Source of the DNA: Flavobacteriaceae bacterium
GTDB lineage: Bacteria > Bacteroidota > Bacteroidia > Flavobacteriales > Flavobacteriaceae
NCBI GenBank assembly: GCA_009926065.1
Contig: RFPP01000002.1
Span: 93,713-136,135, forward strand
Direction of reading: 5' to 3'
DNA: 42,423 nucleotides
Position 1 is the stretch's first letter; every line of letters begins with the position of its first letter. The notes below the pieces were generated by a model. It was not told the origin of the DNA. It was given only the letters and a program-made list of their open reading frames with translations, and ran no database searches. A program made the position numbers and the translations under genes. Below are positions 8,281 through 18,259 of the stretch, piece by piece.

Positions 8281-10083
8281 CTATTTTGTTAAATATAAAT
8301 AACCTGTTAAAGGTTCTTTAAAATCAGGATCATTCAACTCAATTACATAAAAATAGGTTCCTGATGGTACTTGGTTATCATTTATCAATAGACCATTGTT
8401 AGAATATCCGTCCCACTCATTTGTGCTGTTATTTCCTGTCCAAATTAATTTTCCCCAACGATTATAAATTGAAATTATGTGATTTAAAAAAATATCTTTT
8501 AATCCGGCTATATGAAAGGTATCATTAACACCATCATTGTCAGGTGTAACGAAATTATATACAATCGGTGGGCAGTTTTTTGTATTTAATTTAAATGAAG
8601 TAATACTATAACAACCATTATTATCAATTCTAATATAAATTGTTTTGGGGGTGGTTATTGCGATGTAGTTTTGGATATTTAGAATTGGATTGAGGTTATT
8701 TTGAGCGTTTGTTTGTGATTCAAAAAAGCTAACTGTATCTGATGAATTTACTTTTACCAAAGTTACATAATTAGAAAAATCAAAAATACCCTTTGAATTA
8801 CCAAGATTACATGATTCTAAATTGGGAACTAAGTTAAACAATGGCGCTACGGTAAGTTCAACTGGTATCACAAATTTGTTATTGTATTCGTTTATTTCAG
8901 TAATAGTTCCTACTGCAGAACCAAGATCATCAACCATCATCATCAAATTAAAATTATTAGGAATAGAAGTTGGTATTATTACATTTGTTTGCCCTATTTC
9001 ATTACCATCAATAGGAATATTTGATTGAGTATAAATAGTTTTAATATAAATATCATTTGCATAAATTGAAATAGGTGTGTTTGATGGTAAAATAGCAGTC
9101 GAATTTGGATTCATTACCTTATAATTTACTAAAATTGTTCTTGAATCGCATTGTTTTTCAACATTGTTTATTTCAATTATGGCATCGGGTAGTTGACTAT
9201 TCAATTTAGTTACTATAGCATTAATCATCACAAAATCTTGATTTGATGTCAGCTGAATTTGAGCAGAAGTATCTCCAATTGAAATGTTATTTTGAATGGG
9301 ATATACATCTAAATCCATATTGTACAAAACATTAGAATTAGTCAAACTATTTGTTCCGTTAAAAGCATTATTTACAGGGTTTAAAGGAGGGTTTCCTATA
9401 GGAGTACCGTTAATTCGTAACGTTTCATTTACAGCAATTCCCGAATCTCCTTCCCAAGCTAAAAAACCAATTTTAGCATCATTGTTATCTATTACATTTA
9501 AACTGTTTAAGGTTATGTTTACTTCATCAGGAACAGCTTGCATCCCATCATAAATATTCAATTGATTTAAAGTTAAATTAGTATTTTTATAAACTACAAT
9601 AATTGCCCATCCTGCAAAGTTTGTACTTCTTTGAGAGTGAAAATCAATATAGGAAGAAACATCAAGATCAGACAAAGTGTAATTTCCATTTCCGGTTGAT
9701 TGAACTAAACCTGTAACATCTTTAAAGGCGCTGAAATAATCAAAAATTAGATTTGATACTGCTCTTTGAAGTATAAAAGTTCGGTCTGGCTGAATAGTTT
9801 GACCATTTAATTTTACCTCAAAATCACCAGGACCACATCCAGCCCAATATAAATAGGCTTTTTCAATTTGGTCATTTGGATTTAGTGACAATTGAGCTGA
9901 AGAAGAAGTTAAAACCGATACGCTAGTTTGAAATGAATTTTCAATTGGATTTAGGGTATTACCAATGAAAACGAAATCATATTTTCCATTAAATTGTTGA
10001 AATAAAGCAACGTCCTGACCAAAACAGGCATTTGAAATAAGTAATAAAATCGCAAAAAGGACGTTTTGAATTAGTCGTTTCAT
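8281..10083 (-). CDS. Secreted protein with T9SS type B sorting domain (gliding motility-associated C-terminal domain)
   Basis: 600 residues. A signal peptide (MKRLIQNVLFAILLLIS, cleavage near FGQ) precedes a long beta-rich extracellular region. That region includes KAYLYWAGCGPGDFEVKLNG and a later part resembling CARDB-like repeats. The last ~85 residues are a type B C-terminal domain: TPDNDGVNDTFHIAGL, ISIYNRWGKLIWTG, WDGYSNNG, VPSGTYFYVIEL and LTGYLYLTK. Proteins of this class cross the outer membrane through the type IX system and are usually attached to, or released from, the surface. The passenger function is not recognisable. The gene diverges from the polysaccharide cluster and lies upstream of the methyltransferase gene. 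Confidence 0.92.
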   Translation of the reverse strand: MKRLIQNVLFAILLLISNACFGQDVALFQQFNGKYDFVFIGNTLNPIENSFQTSVSVLTSSSAQLSLNPNDQIEKAYLYWAGCGPGDFEVKLNGQTIQPDRTFILQRAVSNLIFDYFSAFKDVTGLVQSTGNGNYTLSDLDVSSYIDFHSQRSTNFAGWAIIVVYKNTNLTLNQLNIYDGMQAVPDEVNITLNSLNVIDNNDAKIGFLAWEGDSGIAVNETLRINGTPIGNPPLNPVNNAFNGTNSLTNSNVLYNMDLDVYPIQNNISIGDTSAQIQLTSNQDFVMINAIVTKLNSQLPDAIIEINNVEKQCDSRTILVNYKVMNPNSTAILPSNTPISIYANDIYIKTIYTQSNIPIDGNEIGQTNVIIPTSIPNNFNLMMMVDDLGSAVGTITEINEYNNKFVIPVELTVAPLFNLVPNLESCNLGNSKGIFDFSNYVTLVKVNSSDTVSFFESQTNAQNNLNPILNIQNYIAITTPKTIYIRIDNNGCYSITSFKLNTKNCPPIVYNFVTPDNDGVNDTFHIAGLKDIFLNHIISIYNRWGKLIWTGNNSTNEWDGYSNNGLLINDNQVPSGTYFYVIELNDPDFKEPLTGYLYLTK

Positions 10084-10173
10084 TATTAGTAATAATTGAC
10101 TAAAAATACTAATTTATTTTAATAAAATAATGATCGTATAAAATTAAATGATTAATTTTCCAATGTATAAAAT

Positions 10174-11157
10174 TTGAAATTGAAAAATTACACAGTAAAA
10201 AGATACGAATATAGTAATTTCAATGAATGGAATGCGTTTATTAGCATCGCCAAAAACGCTACTTTCCTATTCAATAGAGATTTTATGGAATATCATTCTG
10301 ATCGTTTCCAAGATTTTTCATTAATGATTTACGAGGAAAATAAATTAATAGCAGTATTGCCAGCAAATAGAGTAGGAGAAACTGTATTCTCTCATCAAGG
10401 ATTGACATATGGAGGTTTGGTTTTACCACTAAATTCTAAATTATATAATGTAATTTTTATTTTTAAAGCAATTTTAAAGTATTTAAACGAGAGAGGAATT
10501 TCTTCATTAAAAATAAAAAAAATCCCATCTATTTATTGTGATAATTTGTCAGACGAAATTGATTATTTAGTTTCTATTTGTAATGGAATTACCTCAATGA
10601 AACATGCTGTTTCGGTTATTAATTTAAAATCCAATTTTAAGATTTCTAAATCCAGACGGGAATGTATAAATAGGGGAAAGAAATTAAATTTAATAATTAA
10701 AGAAGAAGACAATTTAGAAGCTTTTTGGAACACTATATTAATTCCAAACTTGAAAGAAAAATACAATTCAAAACCTGTACATTCATTAGATGAAATTGTG
10801 CAATTAAAAACTAAATTTCCTGAAAATATAAAGCACTTTAATGTTTATCACAATGACAATATTGTATGTGGAACAACTTTATTTATTACTAAAAATGTAG
10901 TAAAACCTCAGTATATTTCAGGCACTGAAAGTAATAATTTACTGGGAAGTATTGATTTTTTGTATGATTATTTAATTAATGAAGTTTCAAAAGGAAAAAA
11001 TTATTTTGATTTTGGGCCCTCTCATGAAAATAATGGATTGAATATTGTAAAAAACATCAATTTTTGGAAGGAAAGTTTCGGAGCACATACCTTAGTTCAG
11101 AATTTTTATGATGTTGAAACTTCAAAATATCACCTACTAGACACCATTTTGATATGA
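10174..11157 (+). CDS. FemAB/GNAT-like acyltransferase of the polysaccharide cluster
   Basis: 327 residues, soluble. It carries the FemAB-type GNAT signature: an N-terminal [23 protein letters not shown] region and, in the C-terminal half, [29 protein letters not shown] and [12 protein letters not shown]. Family members transfer acyl or aminoacyl groups to amines, for example in peptidoglycan bridges, or modify sugars. The start is TTG (10174, or possibly 10180), because an in-frame TAA at 10168 rules out an ATG. Its TGA overlaps the next ATG as ATGA, so it is coupled to the sugar aminotransferase. I infer that it may acylate the amino sugar made by that enzyme. An LbH-type FdtC/QdtC acetyltransferase is absent from the window. 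Confidence 0.75.
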   Translation: MKLKNYTVKRYEYSNFNEWNAFISIAKNATFLFNRDFMEYHSDRFQDFSLMIYEENKLIAVLPANRVGETVFSHQGLTYGGLVLPLNSKLYNVIFIFKAILKYLNERGISSLKIKKIPSIYCDNLSDEIDYLVSICNGITSMKHAVSVINLKSNFKISKSRRECINRGKKLNLIIKEEDNLEAFWNTILIPNLKEKYNSKPVHSLDEIVQLKTKFPENIKHFNVYHNDNIVCGTTLFITKNVVKPQYISGTESNNLLGSIDFLYDYLINEVSKGKNYFDFGPSHENNGLNIVKNINFWKESFGAHTLVQNFYDVETSKYHLLDTILI

Positions 11158-12248
11158 TAAAATTTCTTGACTTAAATAAGATTAATGAGCCCTATGAGAT
11201 TGCTTTTCAAAACAAATTGAGAAGCGTTTTAGACAGCGGTTGGTATATTCTTGGTGAAGAAGTGAAACTATTCGAGATTAATTTTGCTAACTATTGTCAA
11301 TCGAAATATTGTATTGGTGTTGGTAACGGTTTGGACGCTTTAACATTAATATACAAGGGCTACATTCAGATAGAAAAAATAAAAAAAGGTGACGAAGTTA
11401 TTGTCCCTGCAAATACTTATATAGCAACCATTTTATCAATAATTCAAGCTGATTTAGTTCCTGTTCTGGTTGAACCAAAATTAGAAACCTATAACCTAAA
11501 TCCGAATTTAATCACTGACAAAATCACAAATAAAACCAGGTCTATTCTAGCGGTAAACCTTTACGGTCAATTGGCTGAGCTTGACGTAATAAATGAAATA
11601 GCCAATAAATACAATTTAATTGTGGTGGAAGATTCTGCTCAGTCACATGGAGCGATTTCGAATAATATTAAATCAAAAAACACTCAAGCTTTTAGCTTTT
11701 ATCCAGGAAAAAATTTGGGAGCTTTAGGAGATGGTGGCGCAGTGGTAACCAATGATGATGAGTTGGCAGAAGTATTATTTTCTCTTCGAAATTATGGATC
11801 TAAAGTAAAGTATTATAATGATTTTATTGGAGTTAATTCCCGATTAGATGAGCTTCAAGCTGCATTTTTAAATGTGAAATTACCCAACTTAGATAACGAT
11901 AACCAAATTCGTAAGAATATTGCTAAACGTTATTTACTTGAAATAAATAATGAAAATATTACTCTCCCTTTTTGGGATTTCTCTGATAATCATGTTTTCC
12001 ATTTATTTGTAATACGAACACAAAAAAGATATGAATTACAAGATTATTTGAAGAAAAATGGAATTGAAACTCTAATTCACTATCCTATTGCTCCTCATCG
12101 TCAAAAGTCATTCAAAAATTGGAATAATATACAATTACCAATTACACAAAAAATCCAAGATGAAGTTTTGAGTTTGCCAATAAGTCCAGTGATGACAGTC
12201 GATGAAGTTGATTATGTGATTCAAAAATTGAATTCATGGACTTATTAA
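11154..12248 (+). CDS. fdtB: DegT/DnrJ/EryC1/StrS sugar aminotransferase, FdtB/QdtB-like
   Basis: 364 residues. A PLP-dependent enzyme that aminates a nucleotide-linked keto sugar. It shows [27 protein letters not shown], the cofactor-binding [11 protein letters not shown] (Asp160) and [15 protein letters not shown] with the Schiff-base Lys186. FSLRNYGS and [14 protein letters not shown] follow, all typical of the family. Because an FdtA/QdtA-like ketoisomerase lies in the same cluster (17858-18259), the likely reaction is amination of dTDP-3-keto-6-deoxyhexose to the 3-amino sugar (Fuc3N or Qui3N). The symbol rests on that context rather than on the sequence alone. It overlaps the upstream acyltransferase by 4 nt and the downstream glycosyltransferase by 13 nt. 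Confidence 0.85.
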   Translation: MIKFLDLNKINEPYEIAFQNKLRSVLDSGWYILGEEVKLFEINFANYCQSKYCIGVGNGLDALTLIYKGYIQIEKIKKGDEVIVPANTYIATILSIIQADLVPVLVEPKLETYNLNPNLITDKITNKTRSILAVNLYGQLAELDVINEIANKYNLIVVEDSAQSHGAISNNIKSKNTQAFSFYPGKNLGALGDGGAVVTNDDELAEVLFSLRNYGSKVKYYNDFIGVNSRLDELQAAFLNVKLPNLDNDNQIRKNIAKRYLLEINNENITLPFWDFSDNHVFHLFVIRTQKRYELQDYLKKNGIETLIHYPIAPHRQKSFKNWNNIQLPITQKIQDEVLSLPISPVMTVDEVDYVIQKLNSWTY

Positions 12249-13252
12249 TAAAATCATTTAATCGTCCATATTATTTGGATAGATGTATTCAAAGTATTTA
12301 TTTGAATGTTCGTGATAATGATATTAATATCATAATATTAGACGATGGAACCCCGAAAAAATATCTTGACAAATTAACTAATAAATACCCAGCAATTAAA
12401 ATTCTAAAATCAGATTTATATTCTGAAAAATCTAAAGCTATTGTAAATGGCGATTCAAATGTAAATTCAAAAATACCAATAGATTTATGGATAAATGCAG
12501 CTGAAAAGGCATCAAATTATTTTCTATTAATAGAAGACGATTTTTGGTTTACAAAACCAATACATTTAAAAAAAATTAGATTGAACTTAGAATCTGATAA
12601 AATCAAAATATTGAAATTATGTTGGCTTGGAAACTCCAATTTACTTCCTAAGAAAACCGAAAGGTCTAATAACGAGTATTCAATATTTACTCCAAATTTA
12701 TATACAACAAATCCTTATTTATTTAATCTAATATTTAGATTTCACCGATTTAAAATTAGAAAAATATTGACTTTTCTCAATTTTTATAGTTTGGATAGAT
12801 TTCTTGAGTATTATACTATTTATTCAACTTCAGGAGCTATTTTTAAGAAAAAATATTTTTTAAATTTATGGAGAAATCATAATAATTCTGTTGATGAGGG
12901 ACTTCAATTGCTCAATGCCGTTAAGTATTTAAATAGTAAGAAAAAGAAACAATATTTTGGTTTTACAAATACAGAATATATGAGAACTGGTTTTCTTTCC
13001 TCTGCTAGTAATCAAAATAAAAAATACGACAAAGTGAATTTCAATATGTTTAATTTTAATAAAATTATTAATGAAGCATGGTTGAATGATATTTTTGATG
13101 CTATGGAAAATTATCCAAACGATTTGAATTCATTAAAGATTGAGGAATTATTAGTTGCATCAAATAATTTTTCTGCCACAAGTACTGAATGGAAAAAATG
13201 GGTTTCAGAATTTAAAAATCAATACCTGTCTTTCGGATGTAATATTGACTAA
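12236..13252 (+). CDS. Glycosyltransferase, GT2-like (GT-A fold)
   Basis: 338 residues, no membrane segment. The N terminus [20 protein letters not shown] and [11 protein letters not shown] resemble the nucleotide-binding half of family 2 enzymes. [10 protein letters not shown] (Asp101, Asp102) could be the metal-binding DxD-like motif. The C-terminal half is poorly conserved and I cannot assign a donor or acceptor. Its ATG lies 13 nt inside the aminotransferase gene, and its TAA touches the flippase ATG, so the four genes from 10174 read as one tightly coupled operon. Confidence 0.72.
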   Translation: MDLLIKSFNRPYYLDRCIQSIYLNVRDNDINIIILDDGTPKKYLDKLTNKYPAIKILKSDLYSEKSKAIVNGDSNVNSKIPIDLWINAAEKASNYFLLIEDDFWFTKPIHLKKIRLNLESDKIKILKLCWLGNSNLLPKKTERSNNEYSIFTPNLYTTNPYLFNLIFRFHRFKIRKILTFLNFYSLDRFLEYYTIYSTSGAIFKKKYFLNLWRNHNNSVDEGLQLLNAVKYLNSKKKKQYFGFTNTEYMRTGFLSSASNQNKKYDKVNFNMFNFNKIINEAWLNDIFDAMENYPNDLNSLKIEELLVASNNFSATSTEWKKWVSEFKNQYLSFGCNID

Positions 13253-14755
13253 ATGGAAATTAATAATAAAGAAAATTCTCACAAAACGATTCTAAATGCT
13301 ACCGGAATATTTGGATTTGCTCAAGCAATGAAAATGTTGGTAAGCATTGTAGGTTCAAAGTTTGTTGCTATTTTCCTTGGGCCATTTGGAATAGGAATTG
13401 TAGGTTTATTAAATAATACAGTTGCAATAATTAGTTCATTTACAAATTTTGGAATCAATATTACAGGAGTTCGTGAAGTGAGCTTGGCTAATGCTGAAAA
13501 CGATCAAAATAAATTCTCAGAACGGTTTATTGTATTGCAAAGATGGTTGTTATTCGCTAGTATTATTGGCGCTTTGGTAACTATTTGTTTTTCAAAGTTG
13601 CTTAGCAAACTGACTTTTGGAAATACCGATTATTATTTCTGGTTTGTAATATTGTCTGTAAATTTTGTTTTTGCAAATTTATCAACCAGTCGACTTGCAT
13701 TGTTACAAGGTCTTCGAATGATAAAATCGATTGCTATTTCAAATGTTTTATCTTCGGTTTTAATAACTTTAATTACAGTTCCAATCTATTACTTTTTCAA
13801 ATTTGATGGAATTATTGCTGTTATTTTAGTATCTAGTTTTATCAATTTATTAGTAAATTACTATTTTACTAGAAATATTAAAATAGATAATATCTCACTT
13901 TCTATAGTCGATACTTTTCATAAAGGAAAACCACTAATGAAAATGGGATTTTTACTTTCTATTAATGTTATTTTTGGTCAAATATGTAGTTATCTAATTA
14001 AATTGTATTTGAATGGTAATGGTTCAAGTGCTGAAATATTAGGGTTATTTGAAGTGAGTTCTGTAATTTTAATATCTTATGTCGGGCTCATTTTCAATGC
14101 AATGGGAGCCGATTTTTATCCAAGAATTACCCAAATCCAAAGTGACAATTTCAAAGTTAAAGAGTTAGTAAACGATCAAATTGAAATGGGTTTATTATTG
14201 GTAACTCCAGCAATAATTTTCTTATATTTTAGTGGTCCATTTGTAGTAGAAATACTTTATTCAAATCACTTTTTAGGAGTTTTATCCATTTTTAAGGCGG
14301 CGTTATTTGCCATTATTTTAAAGGCAGTAATTTGGCCTTTAGCATTTGTAATCTTAGCCAAAGGCGATAACAAATTGTATTTCAAACAAGAAATTATCAG
14401 TGATATATTTTTATTGGTTTCAACCCTATTTTTCTATCATTTTTTAGGATTAGTAGGAATTGGAATTGCTAGTTTGATCCAATTTATATTGTACGCATTT
14501 TATATAATCCCGATTTTAAAAAACAAATATAATTTTTCGATTCGAAAGGATACTTTTCGAGTAATAATGTTTTGTTTTTTAATTGGTATTTCAGCAAGTA
14601 CAATCACTTTCACGATTGATTATCCTTTTGCTTACTATCCTTTGGGATTAATTTTAGCTTTTTCAATATTATATTCATATCGTGAATTAAATAAACGAGT
14701 CGACATTTTTTCTTACATTAGAAAGATAAAAAGTAAATTCAAACGCCATGAATAA
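13253..14755 (+). CDS. Wzx-like O-antigen/polysaccharide flippase
   Basis: 500 residues with about 12-14 membrane segments. It belongs to the MOP (polysaccharide transporter) superfamily, judged from the N-terminal LNATGIFGFAQAMKMLVSIVGSK, FLGPFGIGIVGLLNN and the FTNFGINITGVREV segment seen in O-antigen translocases. It should flip undecaprenyl-linked glycan repeat units across the inner membrane. The ATG abuts the stop codon of the preceding gene, and the stop overlaps the next gene by 8 nt. No Wzy-type polymerase is visible in the window. Confidence 0.88.
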   Translation: MEINNKENSHKTILNATGIFGFAQAMKMLVSIVGSKFVAIFLGPFGIGIVGLLNNTVAIISSFTNFGINITGVREVSLANAENDQNKFSERFIVLQRWLLFASIIGALVTICFSKLLSKLTFGNTDYYFWFVILSVNFVFANLSTSRLALLQGLRMIKSIAISNVLSSVLITLITVPIYYFFKFDGIIAVILVSSFINLLVNYYFTRNIKIDNISLSIVDTFHKGKPLMKMGFLLSINVIFGQICSYLIKLYLNGNGSSAEILGLFEVSSVILISYVGLIFNAMGADFYPRITQIQSDNFKVKELVNDQIEMGLLLVTPAIIFLYFSGPFVVEILYSNHFLGVLSIFKAALFAIILKAVIWPLAFVILAKGDNKLYFKQEIISDIFLLVSTLFFYHFLGLVGIGIASLIQFILYAFYIIPILKNKYNFSIRKDTFRVIMFCFLIGISASTITFTIDYPFAYYPLGLILAFSILYSYRELNKRVDIFSYIRKIKSKFKRHE

Positions 14756-15809
14756 GGTTAATTTTCCAGCACTAACGGGAATTAGAGCATTAGCTGCTTT
14801 TATGGTATATATTCACCATTACAATCCTTTTTCGATAGAATTTTTTGGAAAATACATTCACGATTTTTTCAGTGAGTTTCATATTGGCGTTACGATTTTC
14901 TTTGTTCTTAGTGGGTTTCTTATTTGCAACAGATATTTTGACGAACCAAATTTCAGTTTTAAAAATTATCTCATCAAGCGTATAGCTAGGATTTATCCAA
15001 TGTATTTTATTCTAACTACACTTACATTTGTATTTTTTGCAGTGGTATATTCACAGAATAGTTGGATAGATTTACATAATTATTTTTACAACATTTCTTT
15101 CTTAAAAGGGTTTTCGGACAATCTTAAATTCACTGGAATTGCTCAGAGTTGGTCTTTAACAGTTGAAGAAGTTTTCTATTTTACAGCTCCTTTATTTTTT
15201 ATTTTTATCAATAAAAGCAGGTTTTTCCTTGTTTTAATTCCTCTGTTTTTTTTAGGTTTAGGAGTATTATTAGTTTCTTTTTTTAGTGGAATCGACTGCA
15301 ATGGTTTCATGAAATCAATCAATTTTATGTTGGATTTTACCTTCTTTGGTAGAATTTGTGAGTTCTTTGTTGGAATCGGATTAGCACTAATTGTTAGAAA
15401 ACATCAAACTAGATTTAAAGGCATAACCTACCTTGGATTAATAGGAATTATATTGAGTATTTGTGCTTTGGTTTTACTGAAAGTTGAAGGCGGATTTGGA
15501 GTAGATTCATTTACAGGAAAAGTAATTAATACAATAGTGTTACCCGTTTTTGGAATCGCGCCCTTATTCTTTGGGTTAATTAACGAAAAGACATTAATAT
15601 CCAATTTTTTTAGCACCAAAGTATTGCAACTATTGGGTAAAAGTTCTTATGTTTTCTATCTAATTCATTTGGGAATTTTTGTCACCATTTTAAATAAAAT
15701 TAGTACAAATCAGTGGTTTGTATTTATAGCTTTAAATTTCATTTCCATCTTATTGTATCTATATATTGAATCGCCTTTAAATAAGTTAATTCGAAAAAAC
15801 AGGAATTAA
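14748..15809 (+). CDS. Membrane acyltransferase 3 family protein (OafA-like)
   Basis: 353 residues with about ten membrane helices. It starts NKVNFPALTGIRALAAFMVY and is followed by IHHYNPF (His23, His24), GVTIFFVLSGFLI and SWSLTVEEVFYF, the conserved signature of acyltransferase 3 enzymes such as OafA. These O-acetylate lipopolysaccharide or other surface glycans from inside the membrane. The extra SGNH domain of longer homologues is absent. It overlaps the flippase by 8 nt. Its stop overlaps the stop of the opposing gene by 3-4 nt, so the first plus-strand run of the cluster ends here. Confidence 0.88.
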   Translation: MNKVNFPALTGIRALAAFMVYIHHYNPFSIEFFGKYIHDFFSEFHIGVTIFFVLSGFLICNRYFDEPNFSFKNYLIKRIARIYPMYFILTTLTFVFFAVVYSQNSWIDLHNYFYNISFLKGFSDNLKFTGIAQSWSLTVEEVFYFTAPLFFIFINKSRFFLVLIPLFFLGLGVLLVSFFSGIDCNGFMKSINFMLDFTFFGRICEFFVGIGLALIVRKHQTRFKGITYLGLIGIILSICALVLLKVEGGFGVDSFTGKVINTIVLPVFGIAPLFFGLINEKTLISNFFSTKVLQLLGKSSYVFYLIHLGIFVTILNKISTNQWFVFIALNFISILLYLYIESPLNKLIRKNRN

Positions 15810-16705
15810 TTAGGATATTTTTTGAATTTTTTTCTCCATGAAATAGCTATTCGTAGTCCTAAATTCTTAATCAATAAATTCAAACTTCTATATTTTAAGG
15901 AATGAATAATTTCATGGTGGACTCTTTTTTGAAGTGCCAAATCTTCAATTTTTGAACGATTTAATTTTAAAGCCTTTTTTAAAATTATATAAGTAGAGAT
16001 ATTGATTTTGTGTTTTTTCTTATAGAAATTGGATCCTAATGAGTTGGCTACCGTTCTTTTTTTAACCAAAACTTCATCGATAAAATCAAATTCATACTCT
16101 CTTGAAGTCCTGATCCAAGAATCCAAATCTTCGTAATCTAGTGTTTCATCATAACCCTCTAAAAAGTCAAACACACTTTTTTTAAATAATGCAGAAACTG
16201 AACAAATGCTATCTCCAGTTGACAAAACGGAACTGTAAATATCTCCAGTTGCTCTTTTTGCAATCACTTTTCTATCTTCATCTACAGGAAAATAATAGGA
16301 ATTAAAACTCCCGTCTTCATTAATTATTTCTGCATTTCCATAAACAACGCCTAGGTTTTTATATTTACTATTTTGAAAAGCATTTATTTGTAATTCTATT
16401 CCATTTGGCACAATTAGATCATCAGCTGCTAAATCAATAATATATTCGCCTTTAGCAAATTTTAATGCGTTGTTAAATGATTTGGTATTTCCTCTATTTG
16501 CTTCATTTACAATAAATTGTACTTCTGGATGTGATAAAAGCCAGTTATTTATTACTAACTTTGTGTTGTCAGTGCTGCAATCATCCACAATAATTAACTC
16601 AATAGGTTGGTAACTTTGTTCAACAACAGAATTCAAAGTTTCCACCACATATTTCTCGTGATTGAAAGCCAGACAAATTATTGATACAAGTGGATTTTCT
16701 TGCAT
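15806..16705 (-). CDS. Family 2 glycosyltransferase, antisense gene within the cluster
   Basis: 299 residues. A GT-A fold enzyme with VSIICLAFNHEKYVVETLNS, LIIVDDCSTDNT (Asp41, Asp42), GEYIIDLAADD with the metal site near residues 91-96, and an acceptor-side LDYEDLDSWIRTSREYEF. It probably transfers a sugar to the growing repeat unit. It is the only minus-strand gene inside the main cluster, facing the acyltransferase and diverging from the GT4 at 16751 with only 45 bp between start codons. A promoter for that GT4 overlaps its start codon. Confidence 0.88.
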   Translation of the reverse strand: MQENPLVSIICLAFNHEKYVVETLNSVVEQSYQPIELIIVDDCSTDNTKLVINNWLLSHPEVQFIVNEANRGNTKSFNNALKFAKGEYIIDLAADDLIVPNGIELQINAFQNSKYKNLGVVYGNAEIINEDGSFNSYYFPVDEDRKVIAKRATGDIYSSVLSTGDSICSVSALFKKSVFDFLEGYDETLDYEDLDSWIRTSREYEFDFIDEVLVKKRTVANSLGSNFYKKKHKINISTYIILKKALKLNRSKIEDLALQKRVHHEIIHSLKYRSLNLLIKNLGLRIAISWRKKFKKYPN

Positions 16706-16728
16706 ATTATTAAAAAGAGTTATATTTG
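16700..16728 (+). promoter_or_regulatory. Promoter for the GT4 / fdtA / GT4 run
   Basis: TTG (16700-16702), an 18 nt spacer and TATATTTG (16721-16728): an exact match to the Bacteroidota sigma-A consensus, 22 nt before the ATG at 16751. The -33 end overlaps the start codon of the divergent gene, so transcription in the two directions may interfere. Confidence 0.65.
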
Positions 16729-16750
16729 ATACGAAAATAAGAAAAGGTTG

Positions 16751-17854
16751 ATGATAATACCTAACAAAAAAAATAAAATCGCATTAATTGGTTACCGATT
16801 GGGAATAGGTGGCGCAGAACGAGTGATGGCTAATTTGTCAGTTTTTTTTGAAAAACAAGGTATTGATGTCCACAATATTATCGTAGTTGATGAAGTTTCC
16901 TATGATTTTTCAGGCAAGTTGATAAATCTTGAAAAATTAAAAAATAAATCAAACGGATTTTTCAATAAATTAAATCGCTTCTTATTTCTTAAAAATTATC
17001 TTCGCGAAAATAATTTCGATTTCATTATTGATTTTAGATTTCGTAATAAGCCTCTTCAGGAATTACTTATTTCTAAATTCTTGTATAATTCCAAAACAAT
17101 TTTCACAGTTCATAGCTATTTAACGGACCATTATATGTCGAATTGGACCTTTTTAACTCGATTTACCTATAGTGATTCTTATAAAATTGTCGCTGTAACT
17201 AATAAAACTAAAGAACTGATAGAACAAAAACACCAATTGTCCAATGTTCAAACTATATATAATCCAATAAATACCGAAGAAATTCATTCAAAATACAATG
17301 AGCCAATTGATATCGATTTTGAATATATAATTGGGGTAGGTCAAATGGATACTGATGTAAAACAATTTGATAAATTGATTATAGCATATTCTAATTCAAA
17401 TTTGCCAAAGCAAAATATTCACTTGGTTTTACTTGGTGAAGGTTCCAAAATGATGGATTATTTGCAATTAGCAAAGCAAATGAAAATTTCAGATAAAATT
17501 CATTTTTTAGGTTTTCAAAAAAATCCTTATTCGTTTCTTAAAAATGCCAAGTTTTTTGTATTAAGTAGTTTGAACGAAGGAATGCCAAATGTAATTTTGG
17601 AAGCTTTGGTTTGCGGAATTCCAGTTGTTTCATTTGATTGTTTGTCTGGGCCAAGTGAAATTATTTTACATAAATGGAACGGACTATTAGTTGAAGACCA
17701 GAACTTAGATAAATTATCTGAGGCGATGAATTTATTAAACGATGATGAAGAATTATATACTATTTGTAAGCAAAATTCGTTAACAAGTATCCAACATTTT
17801 TCCATTGATATAATTGGACAAAAATGGTTAGATTTAATGGAATTAAATAATTAA
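16751..17854 (+). CDS. Family 4 glycosyltransferase
   Basis: 367 residues, GT-B fold. The N-terminal acceptor domain begins IALIGYRLGIGGAERVMANL. The C-terminal donor domain has HFLGFQKNPYSFLKNAKFFVLSS, NEGMPNVILEALVCGIPVV with the retaining-GT E(x7)E motif, and a DCLSGPSEI loop. The nucleotide sugar is not identifiable. The ATG at 16751 is preferred to the TTG one codon earlier. It opens a second plus-strand run and is followed 3 nt later by the ketoisomerase gene. Confidence 0.9.
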   Translation: MIIPNKKNKIALIGYRLGIGGAERVMANLSVFFEKQGIDVHNIIVVDEVSYDFSGKLINLEKLKNKSNGFFNKLNRFLFLKNYLRENNFDFIIDFRFRNKPLQELLISKFLYNSKTIFTVHSYLTDHYMSNWTFLTRFTYSDSYKIVAVTNKTKELIEQKHQLSNVQTIYNPINTEEIHSKYNEPIDIDFEYIIGVGQMDTDVKQFDKLIIAYSNSNLPKQNIHLVLLGEGSKMMDYLQLAKQMKISDKIHFLGFQKNPYSFLKNAKFFVLSSLNEGMPNVILEALVCGIPVVSFDCLSGPSEIILHKWNGLLVEDQNLDKLSEAMNLLNDDEELYTICKQNSLTSIQHFSIDIIGQKWLDLMELNN

Positions 17855-17857
17855 AGT

Positions 17858-18259
17858 ATGAGTAAACTAAGTTACATTGAGTTCATCCAAATACCCACAA
17901 TTGAAGATCTACGTGGAAATTTAGCCTTTGTACAAAATGATATTTTACCTTTTGAACTAAAGAGAGTTTACTATTTGTTTGATGTTCCAAGCACTGCGTT
18001 TCGAGGGGGGCATTCCCATATAAACCAGCACGAAATATTAATTGCATTAAGCGGAAGTTTTGATGTTATCCTAAATGACGGAAACGAAAAAAAGAGTTTT
18101 CTGTTGAACAAACCAAATATTGGATTGCACATTCCAAAGGGAATTTGGCGTGAATTGGAGAATTTTTCTTCAGGTGCAGTTTGTTTAGTTTTAGCATCTG
18201 ATGTTTTTGAAGAAGAAGATTATATCCGTGATTATAATGAATTTTTGAATTCTAAATAA
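17858..18259 (+). CDS. fdtA: dTDP-4-keto-6-deoxyhexose 3,4-ketoisomerase, FdtA/QdtA-like cupin
   Basis: 133 residues, a single cupin domain. It contains IPTIEDLRGNLAFVQNDILPF, RVYYLFDVPSTAFRGGHSH with family active-site histidines, and LSGSFDVILNDG. This is the FdtA/QdtA/WbtI-type sugar 3,4-ketoisomerase family, which converts dTDP-4-keto-6-deoxyglucose to the 3-keto isomer. That isomer is the substrate for an FdtB/QdtB aminotransferase such as the one at 11154. Whether the product is the galacto (Fdt) or gluco (Qdt) epimer cannot be decided from sequence by eye. It is separated from its partner enzyme by about 5.6 kb. Confidence 0.85.
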   Translation: MSKLSYIEFIQIPTIEDLRGNLAFVQNDILPFELKRVYYLFDVPSTAFRGGHSHINQHEILIALSGSFDVILNDGNEKKSFLLNKPNIGLHIPKGIWRELENFSSGAVCLVLASDVFEEEDYIRDYNEFLNSK

